64,000 nucleotides of DNA, taken from the NCBI GenBank assembly GCA_017466825.1, contig JAFTTJ010000009.1:1-64000 (forward strand), written 5' to 3'. Within the stretch, counting starts at the first letter, position 1; every line of letters starts with the position of its first letter. Positions 50,678 through 58,397 of this stretch are shown here, one piece after another. The DNA comes from Clostridia bacterium. GTDB taxonomy: Bacteria; Bacillota; Clostridia; Christensenellales; Borkfalkiaceae. The translations under genes were made by a program, and so were the position numbers. The notes beneath the pieces were generated by a model, which did not search any database, was not told the origin of the DNA, and was given only the letters and a program-made list of their open reading frames with translations.

Positions 50678-51844
50678 ATGACCGAACTTTTTAAAAAACT
50701 GTTTATTAAAGATTATCAAAACGTATCAAGCCCCGAAGTTAGGGCAAGATACGGCACGGCTACGGGCGTTTTGGGTATCGTTGCCAACTTGTTTTTATTC
50801 ACTATAAAATTTATTGCCGCGCTACTTTCGGGTAGCGTAGCCGTAATTGCCGACGCCGTAAACAACCTTACCGATTTTATGACTTCGATTATTACGACGA
50901 TAGGTTTTAAAATTTCGGGCAAACCTGCCGATAGCGATCACCCGTTTGGGCACGCTAGGTTTGAATACGTAACGGCGCTACTCGTCGCCTGCGTAATTTT
51001 CTTTATCGGCTTTGAAACGGGGCGAGCGTCGATTACGAAGATTTTTTCGACCGACCAAACGCAGTTTTCAATAGTAACCTGCATTATTTTAGGCGTTTCG
51101 ATAATAATAAAAATAATGCTCGCCGTAATATTTAACAAACTTGGCAAAGACGTTGATTCCGACGCAATCTTAGCAATGAGCGCGGACAATAGAAACGACT
51201 CGATTTCTACGTCGGTAGTGCTCGTATGCGCAATCGTTGGATTGTTTACCAACCTTCCTTTAGACGGATATCTCGGCGTGCTAGTTTCACTCTTCGTACT
51301 CATTTCGGCAATTACTTTGATAAAGGAAACCATCAACCCCCTTCTCGGCGAAAAACCCGACAAGGAACTGATGAAAAAAATTGAAGATTTAATCCTTGGC
51401 TTTGACGGGATATTGGGCGTACACGAACTTATCGTTCACAGTTACGGTCCTACACAGTCTTTTGCTACCGTTCATATTGAAGTAGATTCGAGAGTCGACG
51501 TAATGATCTCGCACGAACTCGCCGACGAAATTGAAAGAGAGTGCCTAAACAAACTCAACGTGCATCTAGTATGCCACCTTGACCCGTTAGACCTAGCCGA
51601 CCCCGAAACTTCTACCCTTAATCAACTTATAGGCGGGCTTTTAGCCGAAAAATACGAGTCGGTTACCATGCACGATATGAGAATAGTAAAAGGCCCGACC
51701 TTTACTAACGTTATATTTGACGTGGTAGTGCCCTTTGACAAAAATACCGAAGACCAAATAAAAACGGACGTTGAAAACGCCCTTGCAAGTTTGGATAGAA
51801 AATACTACGCCGTTATTGAATTTGAAAAGAGTTTTAAAGACTAA
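50678..51844 (+). CDS. Cation diffusion facilitator family metal transporter
   Basis: The 388-residue protein has six hydrophobic helices (residues 35-225) and a C-terminal cytoplasmic dimer domain. The metal site of helix 2 reads DAVNNLTDFM and that of helix 5 SADNRNDSIS, Asp/Asn-rich as in manganese-type CDFs, so Mn(II) or a similar ion exported by proton exchange is the best guess. A longer frame begins with GTG at 50627, but the ATG at 50678 has the GTGGTGATT site. It is a single-gene unit closed by a strong terminator. Confidence 0.88.
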   Translation: MTELFKKLFIKDYQNVSSPEVRARYGTATGVLGIVANLFLFTIKFIAALLSGSVAVIADAVNNLTDFMTSIITTIGFKISGKPADSDHPFGHARFEYVTALLVACVIFFIGFETGRASITKIFSTDQTQFSIVTCIILGVSIIIKIMLAVIFNKLGKDVDSDAILAMSADNRNDSISTSVVLVCAIVGLFTNLPLDGYLGVLVSLFVLISAITLIKETINPLLGEKPDKELMKKIEDLILGFDGILGVHELIVHSYGPTQSFATVHIEVDSRVDVMISHELADEIERECLNKLNVHLVCHLDPLDLADPETSTLNQLIGGLLAEKYESVTMHDMRIVKGPTFTNVIFDVVVPFDKNTEDQIKTDVENALASLDRKYYAVIEFEKSFKD

Positions 51845-51856
51845 ATTTTAAACTTA

Positions 51857-51892
51857 AAGCCCGTGAGCAAGTTTATGCTCACGGGCTTTTTT
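51857..51892 (+). terminator. Terminator after the CDF gene
   Basis: AAAGCCCGTGAGCA and TGCTCACGGGCTTT form a long stem followed by TTTTTT. Confidence 0.92.
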
Positions 51893-51896
51893 AAGG

Positions 51897-52709
51897 TTAT
51901 TTTTCTATTATAAAAGTTTTTCCATTTAGATAATATAAGGGGCTTTCTTGACTAAATTTAAGGGTTAGTTTATAGGCGGTTAAGCGCTGTTTTTTTGCGC
52001 GAAAACGGCGATTTATCGACTCATTGCCATACTTTCCGTCCCCAATGATAAAGTGACCTACGTGGGCGAGATGGGCTCTTATTTGATGGGTTTTACCCGT
52101 TATTAACTTAACTTCAAGAAGGCTCGTTTTGCCGTCGGTTTTTAAAACCGAGTATGAAGTTATAATCTTTTCGCTACCCTTTACGGGGGTATCGTAAATT
52201 TTAACTTCGCCCTTTTTAGCGTCTTTAAATAAATATGCGGTTAGCGTTGCGCTACTGTTTTTGGGCTCGCCAACGACTTCCGCCAGATAAAACTTTTCAA
52301 AAGCACGCTCTTTAAAGCCCTTTAAAAGTTCGGTTTCCGCTTGGGTTGTTAACGAAAAAACCATAATTCCGTCGGTGTTTTGGTCCAGCCTATGTACGAA
52401 ACCCGCCGTAGGATAACTCTCTTTAATTAGCGAGTAAAAATCTTCGGACGTAATACCGCTAGGCTTATAGATAACGAGTAAGTTTGGATCGCTAAAAAGC
52501 ACCTTTTGCGCCCGTTTATCTTCGCCGTCGTAATAGATTTCAATCTTATCGCCGTAGTCGGTTTTAAAGTCTGCCTTAACCCTAACGCCGTTTACCTTTA
52601 CTTCCTTTTTTCTAATGAGTTTATTGGCGAAAGAGTATGAAACCGCGCCCTTAAAATATTCGGTTATTTCTTCGGAAAGTTTTTTTCCGTTTGCAAAAAA
52701 GGTTTTCAT
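51897..52709 (-). CDS. RluA-family pseudouridine synthase
   Basis: The 270-residue protein has an N-terminal S4 RNA-binding domain (about residues 15-65, FANKLIRKKEVKVNGVRV) and the RluA catalytic block VHRLDQNTDGIMVF with the nucleophilic Asp near residue 110, then LLEVKLITGKTHQIRAHLAHVGH. It isomerises uridine in rRNA or tRNA; the exact site cannot be told between RluC, RluD and relatives. Length is slightly short for RluD, normal for small Gram-positive members. It is a single gene converging with the CDF gene. Confidence 0.9.
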   Translation of the reverse strand: MKTFFANGKKLSEEITEYFKGAVSYSFANKLIRKKEVKVNGVRVKADFKTDYGDKIEIYYDGEDKRAQKVLFSDPNLLVIYKPSGITSEDFYSLIKESYPTAGFVHRLDQNTDGIMVFSLTTQAETELLKGFKERAFEKFYLAEVVGEPKNSSATLTAYLFKDAKKGEVKIYDTPVKGSEKIITSYSVLKTDGKTSLLEVKLITGKTHQIRAHLAHVGHFIIGDGKYGNESINRRFRAKKQRLTAYKLTLKFSQESPLYYLNGKTFIIEK

Positions 52710-52950
52710 AATATTATTATACCCTTATTTTCGCCATTTTGCAAGGGTTTTTAGCCTAAGTTCGTATGCAAAAATGCGCAAGCGTTACTTTTTTGCCTTG
52801 CAAAATTTTGGCGAGAAAAGGCGACTCGCTTTTTGACGAAAATTTTGAGCCCTTTTTGACGAATTTCGCCTTAAATTTTTTGACGATTTTTGAAAAAAAG
52901 TTAAAAAGCAGTTGACGAAGAGTTTATTAAGTTGTATAATAAAATCACAA
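52710..52950. other. Gap upstream of the TPP riboswitch with TTTTTGACGA repeats
   Basis: Three copies of TTTTTGACGA start at 52830, 52853 and 52877, 23-24 bp apart, and a fourth shorter copy (TTGACGA) forms the -35 of the riboswitch promoter at 52912. No gene is seen here. Confidence 0.55.
52912..52940 (+). promoter_or_regulatory. Promoter of the TPP riboswitch-thiT unit
   Basis: TTGACG (52912-52917) and TATAAT (52935-52940) are 17 bp apart. Confidence 0.85.
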
Positions 52951-52954
52951 TTTC

Positions 52955-53035
52955 GCCTAGGGGTGCTTTGTCGCAAGACGTAAGCTGAGATTATACCCTT
53001 TGAACCTGACAAGATAATGCTTGACTGGGAAGAAG
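52955..53035 (+). promoter_or_regulatory. TPP (THI-box) riboswitch aptamer
   Basis: The conserved elements occur in order: GGGGTGC, CTGAGAT, ATACCCTTTGAACCTGA, GATAATGC and GGGAAGA. It senses thiamine pyrophosphate and controls the thiamine transporter gene downstream. TAGGGGT at its 5' end can alternatively pair with ACCCCTA of the terminator, which gives the switch. Confidence 0.95.
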
Positions 53036-53054
53036 ATGAAATAATTGGCAGTAT

Positions 53055-53087
53055 ACCCCTATGCTTTGCATTGGGGTTTTATTTTTT
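53055..53087 (+). terminator. Riboswitch expression-platform terminator
   Basis: ACCCCTATGC pairs with GCATTGGGGT (one mismatch) across a TTT loop and is followed by a T-rich run. When TPP is bound, transcription should stop here. Confidence 0.85.
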
Positions 53088-53152
53088 AACGCGCGTTGCC
53101 CCTTAAAGCATAGGAACAAGCAAATTTTTTCCTTGGCGAAATAAAGGAGATT

Positions 53153-53848
53153 ATGAACAATATTTTAAACTTTTTCACGTCGATTATCGACGGTGAAAAC
53201 CCAATCGTAACTTGGATTTCCGTAGGCGCGATTGCGCTTTTGATCGCTCTGCTCGTTATAGTTTGCATAAGCAACCGTGGCGGTCAAGGCTTTGACACCA
53301 AGCGAATCGTTTTTGCAGGCATTTGCATTGCTACGTCTTTCGGATTATCCTTTCTCAAGTTTTCACCCGTAACTTACGGCGGGTCGATAACGATTGCAAG
53401 CATGGTACCTATAATGCTTTATTCTTACATCTTTGGACCGATTAGCGGTATTATAGGCGGGCTTATTTACGGATTATTGCAATTTATTCAAAGCCCTTAC
53501 CTATTTACTGGCACTACGTTTTTGCTAGATTTTCCGCTTGCCTTTGCGTCGATTTGCCTTGTTGGACTTTTTAGAAAACTTATTAAAAACGAACTCGGCG
53601 GTTTAATTGCAGGTGTTGGCTTTACTTATATTTGGAGATTTTTAGCCCACCTTTTATCGGGATTTATTTATTTTGCTAACGGCGGTATTTGGACTAATTT
53701 GCCTGCGGACAATATGTTTATTTACTCGTTTTTATATCAAATAACCTATATAGGTCCTGATTTTATTATTTCGCTAGTAGTTATTATAGCGCTCTACTTT
53801 TCAAAGACGATTACTCGCCTTGAAAAAATTGCCGACAAAAAGGCATAA
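53153..53848 (+). CDS. thiT: Thiamine-specific ECF transporter S component ThiT
   Basis: ThiT binds thiamine in the membrane and passes it to the shared ECF energy-coupling module. The 231-residue protein has six hydrophobic helices (first at about residues 20-42) and conserved segments KFSPVTYGGSITIASMVPIM and GPISGIIGGLIYGLLQFIQSP, followed by LLDFPLAFASICLVG. The start has an AAGGAG site. The TPP riboswitch 120 bases upstream fixes the substrate class. The ATPase and EcfT genes must be elsewhere. A terminator follows at 53863. Confidence 0.92.
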   Translation: MNNILNFFTSIIDGENPIVTWISVGAIALLIALLVIVCISNRGGQGFDTKRIVFAGICIATSFGLSFLKFSPVTYGGSITIASMVPIMLYSYIFGPISGIIGGLIYGLLQFIQSPYLFTGTTFLLDFPLAFASICLVGLFRKLIKNELGGLIAGVGFTYIWRFLAHLLSGFIYFANGGIWTNLPADNMFIYSFLYQITYIGPDFIISLVVIIALYFSKTITRLEKIADKKA

Positions 53849-53862
53849 AAAACCAAGAATAG

Positions 53863-53897
53863 AGGCGTTTGCTTTATTGCAAACGCCTTTCTTTTTT
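53863..53897 (+). terminator. Terminator after thiT
   Basis: AGGCGTTTGC and GCAAACGCCT form a 10-bp stem followed by TTCTTTTTT. Confidence 0.9.
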
Positions 53898-53976
53898 GAT
53901 TTATTTTATATTTCCATTGCTAAATTTTTAAGTGCAGTTGCCAACTACTTGCTTGGAAGAATTGATAAAAACAATT

Positions 53977-54010
53977 AGCATTTACCGTAAATTTGGGTAA
54001 ATGCTTTTTT
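53977..54010 (+). terminator. Second terminator upstream of the exonuclease gene
   Basis: AGCATTTACC and GGTAAATGCT form a 10-bp stem followed by TTTTTT. Confidence 0.8.
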
Positions 54011-54016
54011 ATTCGT

Positions 54017-54045
54017 TTGAAAATCGTTAAAATTTATGCTATAAT
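54017..54045 (+). promoter_or_regulatory. Promoter driving a leaderless exonuclease transcript
   Basis: TTGAAA (54017-54022) and TATAAT (54040-54045) are 17 bp apart. The ATG of the next gene begins seven bases past the -10 box, exactly where transcription should start. Confidence 0.75.
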
Positions 54046-54051
54046 ATTATT

Positions 54052-54654
54052 ATGATTTTATTTTTCGACACCGAAACGACCGGGCTTAGACCCGGCAGAA
54101 TAATACAACTTTCCTACGTGATGACGGACGGGCAAACTACGGTTGCAAAAAACTTCTTTTTTGCAGTTGAGTACATTGAGCCGTCGGCTGCGGCAGTACA
54201 CGGATTTACTGTTGAAAAACTAGCCGTTTTGTCGGGCGGAAACACTTTTTCATGCTCTATGGACGAAATTTACGACGACTTTTTGTCTGCCGACCTTATC
54301 GTTGCGCACAACGTAAATTTTGATATTTCCTTTTTGATTGCGGAATTTGGCTATCAAGATACTCGTTTCCGTTATAAAGAGAGTTTTGACACCATGAAGG
54401 CTTTTACCCCAATTATGAAAATGGAAAGGGCTAATCACAGGGGCTATAAATACCCAAAACTCGGTGAAATGTGTGAGTTTTTAGATATTTATCCTTATGA
54501 CGTTACTCGCAAAAGCATAGAACTTTTCGGCGCGGGGGACGTAGGCGGACACGACGCAAGATACGATACCACCGCTCTTTACCTTTGCTTTATGGAAGGG
54601 GCTAAAAAATTTGATGATTTAAAAGAAACGGCTTTAAAATACTTGCAAATTTAA
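54052..54654 (+). CDS. DnaQ-like (DEDDh) 3'-5' exonuclease
   Basis: The 200-residue protein has the exonuclease motifs FFDTETTGL (Asp6, Glu8), VAHNVNFDISFL (Asp near 91) and the final HDARYDTTAL (His and Asp near 166-171), which make a complete two-metal DEDDh site. It trims DNA or RNA 3' ends; it may assist a polymerase or act in turnover. There is no Shine-Dalgarno sequence, and the promoter position predicts a leaderless mRNA. A tRNA-Gln gene follows 68 bases downstream. Confidence 0.88.
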   Translation: MILFFDTETTGLRPGRIIQLSYVMTDGQTTVAKNFFFAVEYIEPSAAAVHGFTVEKLAVLSGGNTFSCSMDEIYDDFLSADLIVAHNVNFDISFLIAEFGYQDTRFRYKESFDTMKAFTPIMKMERANHRGYKYPKLGEMCEFLDIYPYDVTRKSIELFGAGDVGGHDARYDTTALYLCFMEGAKKFDDLKETALKYLQI

Positions 54655-54722
54655 CAAAGATTGTAGTATAATCAATAGGCGGTTATACAATTAACCGCCT
54701 AAACTCAACTAAAATTTAATAT

Positions 54723-54797
54723 TGGGGATTCGCCAAGCGGTAAGGCTACGGACTCTGACTCCGTCACTCGGGGGTTCAAATCCCTCATCCCCAGCCA
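54723..54797 (+). tRNA. tRNA-Gln (CTG)
   Basis: Acceptor TGGGGAT pairs with ATCCCCA, with G73 and encoded CCA. The anticodon loop CTCTGAC gives CTG, so it reads CAG codons. The weak U1-A72 pair and G73 fit direct charging by the GlnRS encoded at 32.6 kb. Confidence 0.94.
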
Positions 54798-54798
54798 T

Positions 54799-54836
54799 AA
54801 AAGTCCAAACCCAATTTTTTGGTTTTGGACTTTTAT
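54799..54836 (+). terminator. Terminator after tRNA-Gln
   Basis: AAAAGTCCAAA pairs with TTTGGACTTTT around an A/T-rich loop. The DNA from 54837 to 54970 holds nothing recognisable. Confidence 0.8.
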
Positions 54837-54977
54837 TGTTATAAGAAAGTTATAGAGGGATTTGAACGGGTGGGTAGTCGCAAACTAACGAAAACTTTTA
54901 TATTTAAAAAAGTTTAATACCGCTTTTATGAAATTTGTAAACAGTTAAAAAACCGCACAATTCGTAAAAATTCCATA

Positions 54978-55012
54978 TTGACAATTAATATTATATTTAA
55001 TATAATATTAAT
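54978..55012 (+). promoter_or_regulatory. Promoter overlapped by a 29-bp perfect dyad operator
   Basis: TTGACA (54978-54983) and TATAAT (55001-55006) are 17 bp apart. A palindrome of two 13-bp arms with a 3-bp centre (54984-55012) covers the spacer and the -10 box. A repressor bound there would block the metallophosphoesterase gene. Confidence 0.8.
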
Positions 55013-55036
55013 CACGACACAGTAAGGAGAAAACAC

Positions 55037-56776
55037 ATGTTAAAAAAACTAACCGCCTTTTTGCTTGCAATTTCTTGCTTTTTGGCTATCGGCACGGGTT
55101 GTCAAACTCACACCCACGTCTTTAATAAAAAAGTAAATACGGAAGATTACTTAAAAACGGCGGCAACTTGCGTAAATGCGGCGCAGTACTACTATAGTTG
55201 CGAGTGTGGTGAAAAGGGTGAAGAAACTTATTCCACCTACCGTCCCCTTGCTCACAACTATACTGCAAAAGTAAAAGACGATAAATACTTAAAGACTGCT
55301 GCAACTTGCCAAAAAGGTGGTCAGTATTATTATTCTTGTACGGGATGTGGAGCGTTTAACACTTTACTCGGCACTTTTTACGACAACGAACTGGGAGATC
55401 ACGTTTACGACTGCGAAAACCCCGATGGCGCTTTTTTAAAAGACGAGGCAACTCACCAAAGCCCTGCAACCTACTTTAAATCTTGCGTATGCGGAGCGAA
55501 AGGCAAAGAATTTTTCAGTTACGGCGATCCTTTAAAAATCTATACGGAAAGCGAAAAGGTCCCCTATAAGCCCGTTTCTTTAACCATTTCACTTTACGAC
55601 ACAACTCAAAACTTATACGGAATAACTTACAATACCCAGTCAAAACCCTTGCGCCCCGTGGTACAAGTTGCAAAGGGCAATTCGCTCGACAATTACGTTG
55701 AATACGACGTTCACACCGAAAAGCACGTAAGTTTATCAACGGATGACAAACAGATTTCTTACTACGTAGCCAAAGCGGAATTTCCCTTAGAAAACAATTC
55801 GACTTACACTTACAGAGTGTACGACAAGTACGTTGATACAGGTAGCCAAACGATAACTTTTACAACCAAAGACTTAACCGCAAACAAGTTCTCTTTTGCA
55901 CACCTTAGCGACTCACAAGTGTCGGGCAACAGCACAGGCGAATATTTGGCAAAAATTTTAGATTACTCGACAAAAACCACCGATTTCACCTTGCACACGG
56001 GCGATATAGTTGAATATTCTTGTTACGAACAACAATGGACTGATATTATTGACTCCAACTTTAACTATTTTTCCAAAACTCCCGTTATGGCACTTTCGGG
56101 CAACCACGAAACAACCTACCAAAACGGCAGTAAAGAGATTTATAAGCATTTTAATAACGCCATGCCTACTCAATCGGTAAATCTTGGCTATTATTATAGT
56201 TTTACCTATGGCAACGCCAAATTTATAATGCTCAATTCAAACGAATTAACGTCAAACAAATTGACTAACGTTCAATACGACTGGCTCGTTAACGAACTTA
56301 AATCAAACGATAAACAGTGGCTTTTCGTTGCACTTCACAACCCAATTTACTCAGTTGGTAACTACGGTGCTAATCCAAGTAGAAACCAAATTTGCCTTGC
56401 TTTAAGGTCACAACTGCACAATCTTTTCGTCGAATACGGCGTAGATATCGTATTCCAAGGTCACGACCACTTAGTATCGAGAACCTTCCCCATGACGACG
56501 GGCGGTAACGCTTCCACCGAAACTTGGCGTAAAGAAAACGGCGTAAACTACACGGTAAATCCTGACGGTGTTTTATACGTTATGAACGGACCTGCAGGCA
56601 ATCAAAGCCGTACCGTCTACAAAAACGATAATGGCGTTTATTACTACGCTAAAAACTCTGAGCAATGTTCTTGGGCAGAAATTTCAATCGACGGAAACAA
56701 ACTCGTTATGACCACCAAATACGTTGGTAATTCTACCGAAAACGAATATCATACTTGGGGTATTATTAAAGAATAG
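55037..56776 (+). CDS. Secreted metallophosphoesterase lipoprotein with CxxC modules
   Basis: A lipobox (IGTGC, Cys22) anchors this 579-residue protein outside. Residues 26-165 hold three CxxC modules with the pattern YLKTAATC...YYYSCECG, related to one module of the 1537 surface protein. A fibronectin-like domain (about 178-277) leads into a calcineurin-like phosphoesterase: SDSQ (Asp292), HTGDIVE (Asp323), SGNHET (Asn356, His357), LHNP (His434) and GHDH (475-478). The first motif has Gln where many relatives have His, as in purple-acid-phosphatase-like groups. It should release phosphate from external phosphoesters. The promoter carries a large dyad, so a repressor probably controls it. Confidence 0.9.
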   Translation: MLKKLTAFLLAISCFLAIGTGCQTHTHVFNKKVNTEDYLKTAATCVNAAQYYYSCECGEKGEETYSTYRPLAHNYTAKVKDDKYLKTAATCQKGGQYYYSCTGCGAFNTLLGTFYDNELGDHVYDCENPDGAFLKDEATHQSPATYFKSCVCGAKGKEFFSYGDPLKIYTESEKVPYKPVSLTISLYDTTQNLYGITYNTQSKPLRPVVQVAKGNSLDNYVEYDVHTEKHVSLSTDDKQISYYVAKAEFPLENNSTYTYRVYDKYVDTGSQTITFTTKDLTANKFSFAHLSDSQVSGNSTGEYLAKILDYSTKTTDFTLHTGDIVEYSCYEQQWTDIIDSNFNYFSKTPVMALSGNHETTYQNGSKEIYKHFNNAMPTQSVNLGYYYSFTYGNAKFIMLNSNELTSNKLTNVQYDWLVNELKSNDKQWLFVALHNPIYSVGNYGANPSRNQICLALRSQLHNLFVEYGVDIVFQGHDHLVSRTFPMTTGGNASTETWRKENGVNYTVNPDGVLYVMNGPAGNQSRTVYKNDNGVYYYAKNSEQCSWAEISIDGNKLVMTTKYVGNSTENEYHTWGIIKE

Positions 56777-56792
56777 TTTGCTTAAAACAGAC

Positions 56793-56806
56793 CTATAAGT
56801 CGATTA
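56793..56806 (+). repeat. Dispersed 14-mer CTATAAGTCGATTA, copy 7
   Basis: An exact intergenic copy between the metallophosphoesterase stop and the shared terminator. Confidence 0.85.
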
Positions 56807-56826
56807 ACTTTATTTTTGGCATTAAA

Positions 56827-56855
56827 AACGACCTATGCAAACCGCATAGGTCGTT
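56827..56855. terminator. Bidirectional terminator
   Basis: AACGACCTATGC and GCATAGGTCGTT form a 12-bp stem with T runs on both sides, serving the converging metallophosphoesterase gene and peptide cluster. Confidence 0.88.
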
Positions 56856-56866
56856 TCGTTTTTTAG

Positions 56867-58345
56867 TTACAATACAATAAAAATCAATATTGCAATAATT
56901 GAAGTAAGCGCGCCAGTCAAAAGATTTACCATACTATTATCTATGCACTTTACGCCTTTAACTATTTCGGCTTTGTTACCGCAACACTCTTCCCTTTCGG
57001 TTAAGGTTTGGCAAGTGGGACACTTGTATAAAACCTGCATGAGCGAGCCCAAAACGCTATCGATAATAGTACCCAAAAAGGCGACTAAAACCAAGATTAG
57101 AAATACGTGCCACTCAAACACACCAAAGCAGTACGCAACGAATACTGCGACCGCTGCGCCGACCAAGGCGCTTACTAAACCCAAAATGCTAACGCCACCG
57201 CTAATGCCGGGGGTTACGGGCTTAAATTTTAAAATATCAAGGGGGGCAAAGCGTGAAAGTCTACCTATATCCGAAGCCATACTATCAGCAAATTCTTCGG
57301 CAATGGCAACGATTGAAGCGTACATAAATATCACGTTATTAGTAAAATAATAAGCGATTACGCACACGCAAGCAACTGCTGCGTTTGCAATAATTTGGAA
57401 AGCCGACCTGCCTTTTTTCTCTTTTTTAGGTTTGCCTTCTTCTTGATCGTTAGACTTAAACCTTTCAGACGTGAATTTTGAAACGATACCTTCTGCAACG
57501 AACAAAATTAAAATCATCATTACGAGTGAGAAGTTGCCAAAGATTGCAGTCGCAAGCACGTAGCAAAATGAAATCAAAGCGCCGAGCATTGTCAAGGCTT
57601 TAGTTTGAGTAATAAAAATAGTAATGGCGGGGGCGGAAATTAAAGCGACGAGCACGGGTAAAGTTACCAAGCCGTAATGATTTAAAACAAGTAAACCAAA
57701 GACGCCAAGGTTTACGGTTACGTTGTCAAAACCGCGTTGACCGTAAAGTTCGGCGTGGGCGGCAAAACAGCCCACCGCAATTATAAACGCCCAATTTAAG
57801 TTGAGTTGGAAGATAAAATTACAACAGAGCGTAACTAAACTCGAAATAACCAAAACCGTCAAAAACCCGACTAAAGATTTTGGCTTAAACATCGTTACGT
57901 TGTACCGCCCTGCAAGTTTTGCAATAATTGGCGCAAAGCCGTCGGCTAGAGCCAAGCAGTAGTAGGCGATTGCCGAATAAGGTATAAAGTCTTTATTAAA
58001 AAGTATAGTTATAGTAATGGTAACGAAGGTTGCCAAGCCGAAATAAAAAATGCCGTAACTCTTATCCGCATCTTCCCTTTCCGCCGACTTCATAAGGTTG
58101 CCGAAAGTTAAAACGGCGAATACTAAGAGAGATAGGAAGTTTACTATAACCAAATGTATTGACGGGCCTACGAAAAAGTAACAAATTGCCCAACTTGCGC
58201 AAGTTGCTAAATGTTCGCATTTACGCGTCATCTCTTTATCCGTATTAAATTTATGAAGAACGAATTCTCCGACCAAAATAACGAGCGCCATGTATGCAAA
58301 AGTTGCAACGTACATGAGCACCGCACCTAAAGTTGTACCCCACAT
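56867..58345 (-). CDS. Fusion of polyprenol/dolichol-kinase-like and DUF92 domains
   Basis: The 492-residue membrane protein joins two families. Residues 1-215 resemble the dolichol/phytol-kinase (VTE5-like) group: MTRKCEHLATC near residue 38, DKSYGIFYFGL and LALADGFAPIIAKLAGRY. Residues 240-492 are DUF92/TMEM19-like (phytyl-phosphate kinase VTE6 group): EEFADSMASDIGRLS, then PVTPGISGGVSILGLVSALVG and GTIIDSVLGSLMQ, followed by a CxxC knuckle CPTCQTL and ECCGNK. In plants the two activities phosphorylate prenol then prenyl phosphate. The fusion could recycle a polyprenol to its diphosphate (inference). It is the last gene of the radical-SAM peptide cluster. Confidence 0.8.
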   Translation of the reverse strand: MWGTTLGAVLMYVATFAYMALVILVGEFVLHKFNTDKEMTRKCEHLATCASWAICYFFVGPSIHLVIVNFLSLLVFAVLTFGNLMKSAEREDADKSYGIFYFGLATFVTITITILFNKDFIPYSAIAYYCLALADGFAPIIAKLAGRYNVTMFKPKSLVGFLTVLVISSLVTLCCNFIFQLNLNWAFIIAVGCFAAHAELYGQRGFDNVTVNLGVFGLLVLNHYGLVTLPVLVALISAPAITIFITQTKALTMLGALISFCYVLATAIFGNFSLVMMILILFVAEGIVSKFTSERFKSNDQEEGKPKKEKKGRSAFQIIANAAVACVCVIAYYFTNNVIFMYASIVAIAEEFADSMASDIGRLSRFAPLDILKFKPVTPGISGGVSILGLVSALVGAAVAVFVAYCFGVFEWHVFLILVLVAFLGTIIDSVLGSLMQVLYKCPTCQTLTEREECCGNKAEIVKGVKCIDNSMVNLLTGALTSIIAILIFIVL

Positions 58346-58397
58346 AATTTCCTCGTTTTTTAAATTGTTTTTCTCTACCCTTTTAGGGTTTTAGTTT

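Noticed and set aside
11940..56806. The 14-mer as parS, dif, LexA or sigma-factor site
   Set aside because: Its sequence matches none of those consensus sites and it occurs inside coding regions away from promoters.
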